A stretch of DNA of 47,097 bases from Streptomyces jumonjinensis (lineage in GTDB: Bacteria > Actinomycetota > Actinomycetes > Streptomycetales > Streptomycetaceae), in contig NZ_VCLA01000150.1 in NCBI RefSeq assembly GCF_009600885.1, positions 97,094-144,190 on the forward strand, in the 5' to 3' direction. Below the pieces are notes generated by a model. The model had not been told where the DNA came from. It was given only the letters and a program-made list of their open reading frames with translations, and made no database searches. Shown in pieces: positions 7,510 through 17,774 of this stretch (positions are counted from its first letter, which is position 1; each line of letters opens with the position of its first letter). The position numbers and the translations under genes are program-made.

Positions 7510-9528
7510 TCAGAAGCCGTCCGGGTCACGCTCCAGCGTGCGGCTGATCCGCTGGAGCCGCAGCGCCAGCTGGAGGTCGAGCGCCCGGCCCGGTTTCTGC
7601 CATTCGGCGCCGATGAGCTCGGTGATGCGCTCCAGCCTGCGGGAGACCGTGTTGGGGTGGACATGCAGGGTCTCGGCGGCGTATGTGGGGCTGCCGCCGG
7701 AGGCGAAGTACGCCTCCAGGGTGCGGATCAGATCCGCGGAGCGCTGGCGGTCGTACTCCAGCACGGGCCCCAGGGTGCGTTGGATGAAATCCTCGGCGTC
7801 CTGGTCGTCGGCGAGCAGCATGCCGAGGAAGCCCAGATCGGAGACGCAGGCACTGGCTCCCGTATGCCCCAGTGCCATCAGGGCGCGCACACAGCGGACG
7901 GCCTCCCGGTGAGCGCGCGCGATCCCCTCGGGGCGGGTGATGGGTCCCGCTCCGCCGACCGTGACGGGATGGCCCAGTATCGGCACGAGTTCGGCCAGGG
8001 TGTCCCGTGCGATCCGGCTGGGGTCGGTGCCGGGCAGCAGCAGGGCGATGGAGTCGCCCTGAAGGCTCTTGAGCCCGTTCATCCGGTAGGCGTACGACGA
8101 CGCCCAGACGGCGACCCGGTTGGTGGATCCCCCGCTGGGTCTGGCGACCACCACGACATGCGGCTGATCCAGGTCCAGCGCGAGTCTGCGGGCCTTCTCC
8201 CGCAGCTGGCCGGGCGGACGCTGTACGTCGGTGAGCAGATCCCCGAAGAACTCCTCGCGGACCTGGCTCTCGGCGACCGCGGTCTGTCTGCGCAGCACCA
8301 GGGCCATGGAGAGGGTCTGGGAGATCAGCCGCATCAGCCGGAGCTCCGGTTCGCCGGCACCGTCGCCGCCCACCACCACGGTGCCGAGGTGCTCCTGCCC
8401 CTGGGACAGGGCCAGCACCCGCGCGCCGCAGTCCAGCAGCAGCGGTTCGCGGGTGGCGTGGGCGTCCAGGGACGCCCTGACGACGGCGGTCTCATCCAGA
8501 CCGGGGATGTCGCCATGGGCCGCGAGCGGCCGGTTGGCCGGGCTCATGATCAGCACCGGACCGCCGAGCAGCTCGGCGGCGAGCGAGGTCAGCGCGTCGA
8601 GATCCCGCCCTGCGAGCACCGCTTCCATCATGCGGCTGTGGGAGTCGCTCAGACCCAGCTGGGCCAGGAGATCGGTTCTGGCGTGGCTCTGGTCGTTCTC
8701 CAGTTCGGCTATCTGATCGCGGGCCTGGCGGAGCAGATCGGCCTTCTCGATGGCGACGGTCGCGAGGTCCGCGAGCGAGCGCATCAGCGCGGTCTCCTCC
8801 GGTTCGAAGTGGCGTATCCCGCGGTCGGCGACGTACAGCACGCCGAAGAACGTGTCCGCGTGGGCGAGCGGTATCGCCATGACACCGCGCAGCCCCTCCT
8901 CGCGCACCACCTCGTCGATGATCGGGTGGTGGCGTATCCGGGAGTCCGTCAGATAGTCCGAGGTGGCGAAGGGAGCCTTGCTGACCCAGGCGTCGCCGCC
9001 GAGGCCGTGCTCGGCGGGGACCCGGAATCCGACGGTGAGCGCTGTCGCGTGGCCGTCGGCGACCCTGACATACGCCTCGCCGGAAGGATGGTCGTAGAAG
9101 TTGATGTAGGACATGTCGACGTTGAGGAGTAATCGGGCACGCCGGGCTATCACCGCCAGCAGTTCGTCGAGGTCGTCGGAGAGTGTCAGGTCCCGGGCGG
9201 TGTCCACCAGGGCGGCGAGGCCCGCCTCCCGCTGTTTGCGGCGGCTCGCTCCCTCGTAGTGCGTACGGGCGAGCGCCCGGGCGTGCTCCAGCGCCCGCGC
9301 CTGGACCTCGGTGAGGTTCCCGGCGCCGGAGACGGTGCGTATCAGTTCGTCGACGGCCGGTCCCTGGGCGCCGCCCGCGAGGAGCGAGAGCGCTTCGGCC
9401 AGCGGATCACCCGGGTAGCCGGGCCGGGTGTCCGGCGGCAGGACGCCGCCCGGAGCACTGGCACCGTCGAGCCGGGTGTCTGCGCTGACAGAGGAATGGC
9501 CGGTTCTCTCACGTCTGGGCAACAACAA
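7510..9528 (-). CDS. GAF-domain PucR/CdaR-type transcriptional regulator
   Basis: A 672-residue cytoplasmic regulator. A GAF domain spans about residues 105-265 (ends LGRGVMAIPL-like block, VLYVADRGIRHFEPEE), followed by a short helical linker (260-290). A middle region (about 420-560) is of the GGDEF-like PucR type. A C-terminal HTH of the PucR/CdaR class (about 600-665) reads YAAETLHVHPNTVSRRLERI. The GAF domain probably binds a small ligand. The start is one of three consecutive TTG codons immediately after AAGGGGG; the third TTG has the best spacing. It is divergent from the methyltransferase-pabAB pair and is a plausible regulator of it. Confidence 0.88.
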   Translation of the reverse strand: MLLPRRERTGHSSVSADTRLDGASAPGGVLPPDTRPGYPGDPLAEALSLLAGGAQGPAVDELIRTVSGAGNLTEVQARALEHARALARTHYEGASRRKQREAGLAALVDTARDLTLSDDLDELLAVIARRARLLLNVDMSYINFYDHPSGEAYVRVADGHATALTVGFRVPAEHGLGGDAWVSKAPFATSDYLTDSRIRHHPIIDEVVREEGLRGVMAIPLAHADTFFGVLYVADRGIRHFEPEETALMRSLADLATVAIEKADLLRQARDQIAELENDQSHARTDLLAQLGLSDSHSRMMEAVLAGRDLDALTSLAAELLGGPVLIMSPANRPLAAHGDIPGLDETAVVRASLDAHATREPLLLDCGARVLALSQGQEHLGTVVVGGDGAGEPELRLMRLISQTLSMALVLRRQTAVAESQVREEFFGDLLTDVQRPPGQLREKARRLALDLDQPHVVVVARPSGGSTNRVAVWASSYAYRMNGLKSLQGDSIALLLPGTDPSRIARDTLAELVPILGHPVTVGGAGPITRPEGIARAHREAVRCVRALMALGHTGASACVSDLGFLGMLLADDQDAEDFIQRTLGPVLEYDRQRSADLIRTLEAYFASGGSPTYAAETLHVHPNTVSRRLERITELIGAEWQKPGRALDLQLALRLQRISRTLERDPDGF

Positions 9529-9880
9529 CCCCCTTGTTAGTGCGCCAGGTCAGCCTCACGGCAAGGAGCGAGGCTTCGATGAGACGGATGTGAGCGCTCC
9601 CGCCGTTGTGTGACCAAGTCACCGTAACGCGCTCAGCTTCGGTTGTGCGATTACCTGTGATGGGGGCGGGTGGGGAGGACAAGGTAGGACTCAAGCGCAA
9701 CGGCACGGAAGCAACGCCGGAAAATCCGCTCCTTCCGCGGCCCCGGCGGTGTGGTCGCCGAAGCCTGCCCGGTCCCCACCGGAACTGCACCGGTCCCCAC
9801 CGGTACTGCGCCCGCTCCACGGCACGATCAGCACGCCCGCCAGACGAGTCCGCCTCGTCTCGACTTCGATGGGAACAGCC
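9529..9880. promoter_or_regulatory. divergent promoter region with direct and inverted repeats
   Basis: This 352-bp gene-free region separates the PucR-type regulator from the methyltransferase. It contains a direct repeat of CCGGTCCCCACCGG at 9769-9782 and 9790-9803 (21-bp period, about two helical turns). An inverted repeat AGACGAG-tccgc-CTCGTCT lies at 9842-9860, just upstream of the methyltransferase start, and GTGAC-caa-GTCAC at 9610-9622. The repeats are candidate regulator sites; no promoter hexamers stand out. Confidence 0.45.
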
Positions 9881-10693
9881 ATGATCAAGGAGACCAGCAC
9901 CGACACACTCACCATCGCACCGCATGTCGCCGCCCGCAGACGAACCGCCGTGGCCGGGGCGCCCCCGTGCCCCACCGCCGCGCACGAGGCCCGGGACTAC
10001 CGGCGTTCGCTGGAGCGCGCCGCCAAGTCGCGCACCTGCGCCGACCGGCCCAGTGACTTCTCCTTCCGCGGCCGTCGCTGGGAGCTGATGGCGGATGTCT
10101 TCGCCCCCACCGACTCCCCCTCGACGGGCGTGGCCCTTGAGCTGCTCGGGATCGGGGCCGACTGGCAGCCGCCCTGCACGGGCCCGTTCCTGGAGATGGG
10201 CTGCGGCGCCGGGGTGATCTCGGTGCTCGCCGCGCTCTCCGGAGCCGGTCAGGTGTACTCCTGTGACATCAACCCCGCGGCGGTGGAGAACACCTGGCGC
10301 AACGCCGTGCACGCCGATGTCGAGGACCGGGTGCATGTGATGCAGAGCGATCTCTTCACCGCGCTGCCCCCCGGGAAGCGCTTCGGCCAGATCTTCTTCA
10401 GCTCCAACTATGTGCAGGCGCCCGTGGGCTTCCGCTACCGCACCATGCACGAGCGGGCGTATGTGGACGCGGGCTACGCCGTCCACCGCCGCTATATCGC
10501 CGAGGCCCCGCGGCGGCTCGCGCCCGGCGGCAGGGCCCTGCTCCACTTCAGCAGCCGCGGCGATCTGGACGCGCTGCACCGTATCGCCGAGGAGACCGGC
10601 AGCAGGCTGCGGGTCGTCCGGCGGATCCGCGTCCCCGAGCGGACGCTGGACATCGAGCACCAGCTGATCGAGATCACCGCCGTCGGCGACTGA
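9881..10693 (+). CDS. PrmC/HemK-like SAM-dependent methyltransferase
   Basis: A 270-residue class I methyltransferase. The SAM-binding glycine motif is FLEMGCGAGVISVLAALSGA (about 104-123), followed by the acidic strand VYSCDINPAAVENTWRNA. The layout resembles PrmC/HemK glutamine methyltransferases, but the substrate motif NPPY is replaced by SSNY (FFSSNYVQAP). This argues against release-factor methylation and for another N- or O-methylation. ATG 9881 is taken as the start; ATG 9869 (adding MGTA) is equally possible, and neither has a strong ribosome site. It precedes pabAB by 202 bp on the same strand, so it may act on a product of that branch. Confidence 0.8.
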   Translation: MIKETSTDTLTIAPHVAARRRTAVAGAPPCPTAAHEARDYRRSLERAAKSRTCADRPSDFSFRGRRWELMADVFAPTDSPSTGVALELLGIGADWQPPCTGPFLEMGCGAGVISVLAALSGAGQVYSCDINPAAVENTWRNAVHADVEDRVHVMQSDLFTALPPGKRFGQIFFSSNYVQAPVGFRYRTMHERAYVDAGYAVHRRYIAEAPRRLAPGGRALLHFSSRGDLDALHRIAEETGSRLRVVRRIRVPERTLDIEHQLIEITAVGD

Positions 10694-10895
10694 CGGCTCC
10701 GCACACAGCACGCAGCACGCGCACATCCGCACTCCGCAACACCGCACGCGCACGTCCGCCGGTCCCCCCGCCGGCCCTCCCCCTTCTTCGCCGGGCACCC
10801 GGTCACACCCCGCTACATGGGGCCCTATTTGCCCGGCTATGCACCTCAGCCCCCCGCCCCGTTGTCAGTGTTTCGACGAACGCCGCGAGGTTCCC

Positions 10896-13166
<2,271 letters not shown>

Positions 13167-13189
13167 CCGGACGCCGTTGACTGCGCCCC

Positions 13190-13219
13190 GCCGGGCCGGG
13201 CCTTCCTCCCGGGCCCGGC
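13190..13219. terminator. bidirectional terminator hairpin
   Basis: GCCGGGCC (13190-13197) pairs with GGCCCGGC (13212-13219) around a 14-nt loop. It sits between the stop of pabAB and the converging stop of the epsilon-subunit gene and could serve both. Confidence 0.6.
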
Positions 13220-13224
13220 GGCGG

Positions 13225-13467
13225 TCAGTCCCGCCAGCCGCCGCCCCGGCCGCCGGTCCGCCAGGACCGGCCCGGATCGCCCCGTGCCGCGCCGGGCAGC
13301 CGCCAGCCCGCCGACTCAGGACGGGCGCCGCCGTCCGGCTCCCCGGGGTCCCGGAAGAACGCCATCAGGGCCACCGTCAGGGCGGCCAGCTCGGCGGGGC
13401 CGGGGCTGCCCCGGTCCACCTGGAACACCGGACGGCCGGTGTGGACGGTGCTCTGGTCGTTCCCCAT
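13225..13467 (-). CDS. accE: acyl-CoA carboxylase epsilon subunit
   Basis: An 80-residue protein. The segment VDRGSPGPAELAALTVALMA (about residues 17-36) followed by a disordered Pro/Gly stretch and a basic Trp-Arg tail (WRT..GGGWRD) matches the actinobacterial AccE/PccE epsilon family (PF13822). These small subunits bind and stabilise the biotin carboxylase and carboxyltransferase assembly. ATG 13467 is chosen because GGAGGG lies 9 nt upstream. The frame is open further to 13581, but that part is Pro/Arg-rich. Epsilon genes normally follow a beta subunit; here it stands alone, convergent with pabAB and 2.4 kb from the beta-subunit gene at 15906-17774, its likely partner. Confidence 0.75.
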   Translation of the reverse strand: MGNDQSTVHTGRPVFQVDRGSPGPAELAALTVALMAFFRDPGEPDGGARPESAGWRLPGAARGDPGRSWRTGGRGGGWRD

Positions 13468-13737
13468 GGCCCCTGTCCCTCCGACGCCGCCGGTCCGCTG
13501 GTGCCCTGCCCGTGCCGCCGGCACCGGACGGACGTCCGATGGTGGAGCACCCGACCACCGTACGAGAGCCGGGGGCGGCACGGCACGGACCCGCCCCGCA
13601 CTACGTCAGGTCGGGACGGTGATTGGCGGTCCGGGGGGCATCGCACTGACGGAGTCGCGGCGCTCGCGTTGCCGGGGCGTGAGCGGCGGAGAAACACTCG
13701 GTAGGTCGACACCCAATGGACCCTTACAGGAGTCGCC

Positions 13738-14106
13738 GTGAGCGATATCAATGAACTCGTCACCCGCTACCTCGCCACATGGAACGAGCCGGACGCGGAG
13801 AAGCGCCGCGCGGAGATCGAGGAGCTGTGGGCGGCCGACGCGCCGTACATCGACCCGCTGGCCGCCGTCGAGGGACACGACGGGGTCGCCGCGGTGATCA
13901 GCGCGGCCAGGGACCAGTTCCCCGGCTTCCGCTTCAAGCTGCTCGGTGATCCGGACTCGCACCACAACGTCGCCCGCTTCCGCTGGGGCCTGGTCCCCGA
14001 GAGCGGCGGCGAGCCCGTCGCCATCGGCTTCGATGTGGCCGTCACCGACGACGACGGCCGGCTGAAGGGCGTCTACGGCTTCCTGGACCTGGTTCCGGGG
14101 TCCTGA
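13738..14106 (+). CDS. SnoaL/NTF2-like small protein
   Basis: A 122-residue protein of the nuclear-transport-factor-2-like fold: NELVTRYLATWNEPDAEKRR, then LWAADAPYIDPLAAVEGHDG and a C-terminal sheet. Such proteins are cyclases, hydrolases or hydroxylase partners, or simple stress proteins in actinomycetes, and the sequence alone does not decide. GTG 13738 has AGGAG upstream. It stands as a single gene ended by a near-ideal terminator. The region 13468-13737 upstream is the divergent promoter shared with the epsilon-subunit gene. Confidence 0.82.
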   Translation: MSDINELVTRYLATWNEPDAEKRRAEIEELWAADAPYIDPLAAVEGHDGVAAVISAARDQFPGFRFKLLGDPDSHHNVARFRWGLVPESGGEPVAIGFDVAVTDDDGRLKGVYGFLDLVPGS

Positions 14107-14120
14107 CCGACGGGCACGGT

Positions 14121-14161
14121 GAAGGGGCGTATCGCGAAGGGGACTCGCGATACGCCCCTTC
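14121..14161 (+). terminator. 17-bp perfect terminator hairpin
   Basis: GAAGGGGCGTATCGCGA (14121-14137) pairs perfectly with TCGCGATACGCCCCTTC (14145-14161) around a 7-nt loop, 15 nt after the SnoaL-like stop codon. Confidence 0.85.
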
Positions 14162-14242
14162 GGCGTGCCCGGGGCCGGGGGCCCGGACCGCAGGCGCGGA
14201 ACACGTCTCCGGTCCGCCGCGTGGCGCTTGCGGCGGACCGGA

Positions 14243-14309
14243 GGCGGTACGGGGGCGGTGCGGAGGCGGTACGGGGACGGTACGGGGACGGAGACGGTAC
14301 GGGGACGGA
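14243..14309. repeat. degenerate GGTACGGGGAC tandem repeat
   Basis: Units of the form CGGTACGGGGACGGA recur about five times in 67 bp, with small variations (GGGGGC, GGTGCGGA). The tract lies between the SnoaL-like terminator and the convergent lipid-kinase gene. It is non-coding in both directions as far as I can tell, and is probably a slippage product. Confidence 0.6.
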
Positions 14310-14319
14310 GGCGGGCGGC

Positions 14320-15366
14320 TCAGGCCGCGTCGGAGGACTCCGCGGCGGACGCCATGGCCGCCCCCGGCCGCCGCCGCGCCAGAGCGGTCGGCCCCCAGAG
14401 CGTCAGCGCGCCCGGCAGCACGCTCAGAGTCGCCGAACTCGCCTCGTACTCCTGGTACTCCCCATCGTGCTCGATCACCAGCGGGCGGCCGTCGGTGCGC
14501 TCCAGGGTGATCCTGCGGCCACGGCCGTAGCCGCACCCGGGCAGATCCAGCGCCCGGTTGGAGCCCAGCGTCAGATCCGGCACCTCGGCGGGGGCCACGT
14601 CCCCGCCGATGGCGCACACGTCGAGGAACCCGTCGTCCGGCTCCGAGTACGGCAGCAGCAGATACTGCCCGCCGCGGTAGCGGCCCCCGCCGACATTGGC
14701 CAGCACGGTCGGGCCCTCGTGCACCACCCGCCCGTCGACGGTCACCCGGCCCGGATACGGCTCGAAGACCGCGGCGGTGTCGGCGAAGGCGCGGGCGTAC
14801 CGGGGCCGTCCCTGTCCGGGCGTGGTGCGCGCGGTGACCAGCGCCTGCGCGATCACCCCGGTGCACGCCCCCAGGAAGACCAGCCGGCCGGTCTCCTCGA
14901 ACAGCGCCAGATCGAGCCGGCGCGGAGCCGCGTAACCGTCCGGGGAGAGCACGGCGTCCAGCGCGGCACGCCACGGGCGGTCGCCCCAGATCATGCGGTA
15001 GCCGGAGTTGCCGGTGCCGCCCGGGAGCACCAGCAGCGGAGTGGAGCCCGCTCCCGGCTCCACCGGGCCTTCGCCCGAGGCGCTCAGTCCCTGGACCGCC
15101 TCCCGGGCGGTGCCGTCGCCGCCGACCGCGAGCACCAGATCGGGCGGCCCGGCCGCGCCGGGCCCGGTGAACGGCCCCCGTACCGCCCGGCGGACCGCGG
15201 TGGTGGCGTCCCCGGGGGCGGTGGTGCGGTGGACGGTCACCTCACGGCCGTCTCCGGCACAGGCTTCGGCGATCTCCTCGATCAGCCGGGGGCTGTAACT
15301 GCCGGACGCGGGGTTGGTGATGACCAGAATGCGGCGCGGCGACGGTGTGCTGGCGTCTGAGATCAC
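14320..15366 (-). CDS. diacylglycerol/lipid kinase family protein
   Basis: A 348-residue protein with the DAGK catalytic fold. The N-terminal RRILVITNPASGSYSPRLIE is the phosphate-loop region. AVGGDGTAREAVQG carries the nucleotide-binding GGDGT, and LVLPGGTGNSGYRM the second glycine-rich motif. The C-terminal half is the usual beta-sandwich. Such enzymes phosphorylate diacylglycerol, sphingoid or undecaprenol-like lipids at the membrane. GTG 15366 is chosen with GGAG 10 nt upstream; the open frame to 15489 is Pro/Arg-rich. It is convergent with the SnoaL-like gene and separated from the tRNA-like gene by a long hairpin. The exact substrate is unknown. Confidence 0.85.
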   Translation of the reverse strand: MISDASTPSPRRILVITNPASGSYSPRLIEEIAEACAGDGREVTVHRTTAPGDATTAVRRAVRGPFTGPGAAGPPDLVLAVGGDGTAREAVQGLSASGEGPVEPGAGSTPLLVLPGGTGNSGYRMIWGDRPWRAALDAVLSPDGYAAPRRLDLALFEETGRLVFLGACTGVIAQALVTARTTPGQGRPRYARAFADTAAVFEPYPGRVTVDGRVVHEGPTVLANVGGGRYRGGQYLLLPYSEPDDGFLDVCAIGGDVAPAEVPDLTLGSNRALDLPGCGYGRGRRITLERTDGRPLVIEHDGEYQEYEASSATLSVLPGALTLWGPTALARRRPGAAMASAAESSDAA

Positions 15367-15523
15367 GGTATCGGCACTCCAGAGGTGGGGGCGCGCCACG
15401 GCCACGGGGACCTGGCGGACGCCGGTCGGTCGGTGACGTGAGCCGCGGGGGCCCGCCGGAGCCGGCTCTGCCGGGCCGCGGGAGTCCACGGAAGCCGTTG
15501 GACCCGGGCAGAACGCCGTCAGG

Positions 15524-15565
15524 GCCGGTTCCCGTCACCGTGTGCGGCGGTGAGCGGGAACCGGC
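15524..15565. terminator. long hairpin between tRNA-like gene and lipid kinase
   Basis: GCCGGTTCCCG (15524-15534) pairs with CGGGAACCGGC (15555-15565), and inside it TCACCG (15535-15540) pairs with CGGTGA (15548-15553). The structure has 17 bp with one bulged G and a 7-nt loop. It lies downstream of the minus-strand tRNA-like gene and would end its transcript. Confidence 0.7.
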
Positions 15566-15623
15566 TCCGGGGCGTGTCGCCGAAGCCCCGACTGCCTGGC
15601 GGGACTTCGACGACACTCCCTTG

Positions 15624-15722
15624 CGGAGAGGGCAGGATTCGAACCTGCGCGGGCCGCTCGAAGAGCGCCCCGGCCGGACCACAGGTGCCCGGACCCCGTT
15701 GGGCCGCTTCGGGTACCTCTCC
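15624..15722 (-). tRNA. type II (Ser-like) tRNA-like gene with irregular anticodon arm
   Basis: Read on the minus strand from 15722: acceptor GGAGAGG pairs with CCTCTCC, then a D-arm CCCG/CGGG. A 6-bp anticodon stem CCGGGC/GTCCGG carries loop ACCTGTG. A long variable arm has CGCTC/GAGCG closed by TTC, followed by a canonical T-arm GCAGG-TTCGAAT-CCTGC. The base after the acceptor is G, as in serine tRNAs; CCA is not encoded. Length is about 99 nt. The anticodon read from the loop would be CTG, and position 33 is C instead of the nearly universal T. The fold is too complete to be chance, but it may be a pseudo-tRNA or an unusual tRNA species. Identity is unresolved. Confidence 0.6.
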
Positions 15723-15732
15723 TGGCGCCGTC

Positions 15733-15775
15733 GGCGGGTGCGGCCCTCCCCTCGCGGGGAGCGGCCGTACCCGCC
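15733..15775 (-). terminator. long hairpin after the carboxylase beta gene
   Basis: The arm 15733-15751 (GGCGGGT, GCGGCC, CTCCCC) pairs with 15756-15775 (GGGGAG, C bulge, GGCCGT, ACCCGCC) around a 4-nt loop, giving about 19 bp with one G-U pair. It lies between the minus-strand beta-subunit gene and the tRNA-like gene and would separate their transcripts. Confidence 0.7.
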
Positions 15776-15905
15776 GTCGGCTCCGGTCGCCGGCTTCCGG
15801 TTCCGGCTTCCGTGGGTTGTACGATGCCGCCGCCCGCTGACCGATCGCTGACGGCGGCGGGGGCCTGGGCCGCGTCCGGATCAGGCGGCGGGTTGCCGTG
15901 CTTGA

Positions 15906-17774
15906 TCAGGCGGGCGGGTTGCCGTGCTTGCGGGACGGGAGATCCGCGTGCTTGGAGCGGAGCATCCGGAAGGCGCGGATCAGCGTCTCGCGGGTGGCGG
16001 CGGGGTCGATCACATCGTCGACCAGGCCGCGTTCGGCGGCGTAGTACGGATGCATCAGCTCCGAGCGGTACTCCTCGACATGGCGGCGGCGGGCCTCCTC
16101 CGGATCGTCGGCGGAGGCGATCTCCCGGCGGAAGATCACATTGGCCGCGCCCTCCGCGCCCATCACCGCGATCTCGTTCGTCGGCCAGGCGTAGGAGAGA
16201 TCCGCGCCGATGGACCGGGAGTCCATGACGATGTACGCGCCGCCGTACGCCTTGCGCAGGATCAGCTGCACCCTCGGCACGGTGGCGTTGCAGTAGGAGT
16301 AGAGCAGCTTCGCGCCGTGCCGGATGATGCCGTCGTGCTCCTGGGCGACGCCCGGCAGGAATCCGGGCACGTCCACCAGGGTGAGCAGCGGGATGTTGAA
16401 GGCGTCGCATCCGGAGACGAACCGGGCGGCCTTCTCCGAGGACTGGATGTCCAGCACCCCGGCCTGGGACAGGGGCTGATTGGCGACGATGCCGACGACG
16501 TCGCCGCCGAGCCTGGCGAAGGCGCAGATGACGCTGCGGGCCCAGGTGGCGTGGACCTCGAACACCTCGCCGTCGTCCACGATCTCACTGATCACCGAGA
16601 GCATGTCGTAGGGGCGGCTCGGGTCCTCGGGCACCAGGTCGAAGAGGGCCTCGCAGCGCCGGTCCGCGGGGTCCTCGCAGGGCTGGGACGGCGGGAGCTC
16701 ACGGTTGTTCGACGGCAGCAGCGAGAGCAGATAGCGCACATCGGCGAGGCAGGACTCCTCGTCCGGATAGCTGAATCCGGCCACCCCCGAGGTCGTGCTG
16801 TGCACCCGGGCGCCGCCGAGGGCGTCGATGCCGATCGACTCGCCGGTGACCGCCTGGACCACATCGGGTCCGGTGATGAACATCTGGGCGATGTCCTGGA
16901 CCATGAAGACGAAGTCGGTGAGCGCGGGAGAGTAGGCCGCGCCGCCCGCGCAGGGTCCCAGCATCACGCTGATCTGGGGGATGACTCCGGACGCGCGGGC
17001 GTTGCGGCGGAAGATCCCGCCGTATCCGGCGAGGGCGGTGACGCCTTCCTGGATCCGCGCGCCCGCGCCGTCGTTGAGGCTGACCAGCGGGGCTCCGGCG
17101 GCCTCGGCCAGATCCATCACCTTGTGGATCTTGGCGGCGTGGGCCTCGCCGAGCGAGCCTCCGAAGATCCGGAAGTCATGGGCGTAGACGAAGACGGTCC
17201 GGCCGTCCACGGCGCCCCAGCCGGTGAGCACGCCATCGGAGTACGGGCGGCGTCTGGCCATTCCGAAGCCGTCGGCCCGATGTCTGCGCAGCGGTTCGAT
17301 CTCGCTGAACGACCCTTCGTCGAGGAGCAGTTCGATACGCTCCCGGGCGGTCAGCTTGCCCCGGGCGTGCTGGCGCTCGGTGGCGTCGGGGCTGGGCCCC
17401 TGGCGGGCCCGTTCCCGGATCGCCGCCAGCTCCTCGGCGCGGGACCGGGTCCCGGGGGGCCGGGGCGGCGGGGCGGCGGCGGGGGAGGTGCGCGACGCCC
17501 CCGCGGCCGGGGCGGTCGCGGGGGCGTCGGGCGGGGCGGCGGCCGGGTCCGGCACGGGTGTCCGGGCCGGGACGAAACCTGGTATCAGGCGGCCGGGCGC
17601 GGTCCCCGGCGGGGCGGTGAGGGCCGTGCCCCCGGGCAGGGCCGGTGCGATCGTGCTCGCTCCGGCGTTCATCGTGGCGGACGCGGGTCCATACCCGGTG
17701 GCCGGCGGCGCAAGGCCGGGCACGGGGGGCGACACCGGATCCGGCACGACGGGTTTCTCGTTCACGACGCTCAT
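15906..17774 (-). CDS. acyl-CoA (propionyl/acetyl-CoA) carboxylase beta subunit
   Basis: A 622-residue biotin-dependent carboxyltransferase that moves CO2 from carboxybiotin to acetyl- or propionyl-CoA, giving malonyl- or methylmalonyl-CoA. The family core starts near residue 110 (ERQHARGKLTARERIELLLD). The two oxyanion-hole blocks are visible: GPCAGGAAYSPA in the N-terminal half and RKAYGGAYIVMDSRSIGAD in the C-terminal half. The first 105 or so residues are a Pro/Ala-rich, probably disordered extension that ordinary PccB proteins lack. ATG 17774 has GGAG 11 nt upstream. No alpha (biotin) subunit is nearby; the epsilon gene at 13225 may be its partner. It is divergent from the SARP gene and can supply malonyl-CoA for the RppA-like enzyme. 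Confidence 0.92.
   Translation of the reverse strand: MSVVNEKPVVPDPVSPPVPGLAPPATGYGPASATMNAGASTIAPALPGGTALTAPPGTAPGRLIPGFVPARTPVPDPAAAPPDAPATAPAAGASRTSPAAAPPPRPPGTRSRAEELAAIRERARQGPSPDATERQHARGKLTARERIELLLDEGSFSEIEPLRRHRADGFGMARRRPYSDGVLTGWGAVDGRTVFVYAHDFRIFGGSLGEAHAAKIHKVMDLAEAAGAPLVSLNDGAGARIQEGVTALAGYGGIFRRNARASGVIPQISVMLGPCAGGAAYSPALTDFVFMVQDIAQMFITGPDVVQAVTGESIGIDALGGARVHSTTSGVAGFSYPDEESCLADVRYLLSLLPSNNRELPPSQPCEDPADRRCEALFDLVPEDPSRPYDMLSVISEIVDDGEVFEVHATWARSVICAFARLGGDVVGIVANQPLSQAGVLDIQSSEKAARFVSGCDAFNIPLLTLVDVPGFLPGVAQEHDGIIRHGAKLLYSYCNATVPRVQLILRKAYGGAYIVMDSRSIGADLSYAWPTNEIAVMGAEGAANVIFRREIASADDPEEARRRHVEEYRSELMHPYYAAERGLVDDVIDPAATRETLIRAFRMLRSKHADLPSRKHGNPPA

Noticed and set aside
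14243..14309. CRISPR-like array
   Set aside because: The units are contiguous and degenerate with no unique spacers; it is a simple tandem repeat. No CRISPR array is present in the window.
15624..15722. Selenocysteine tRNA
   Set aside because: The long variable arm and length fit, but no TCA anticodon can be placed in the loop and the acceptor stem is 7 bp.
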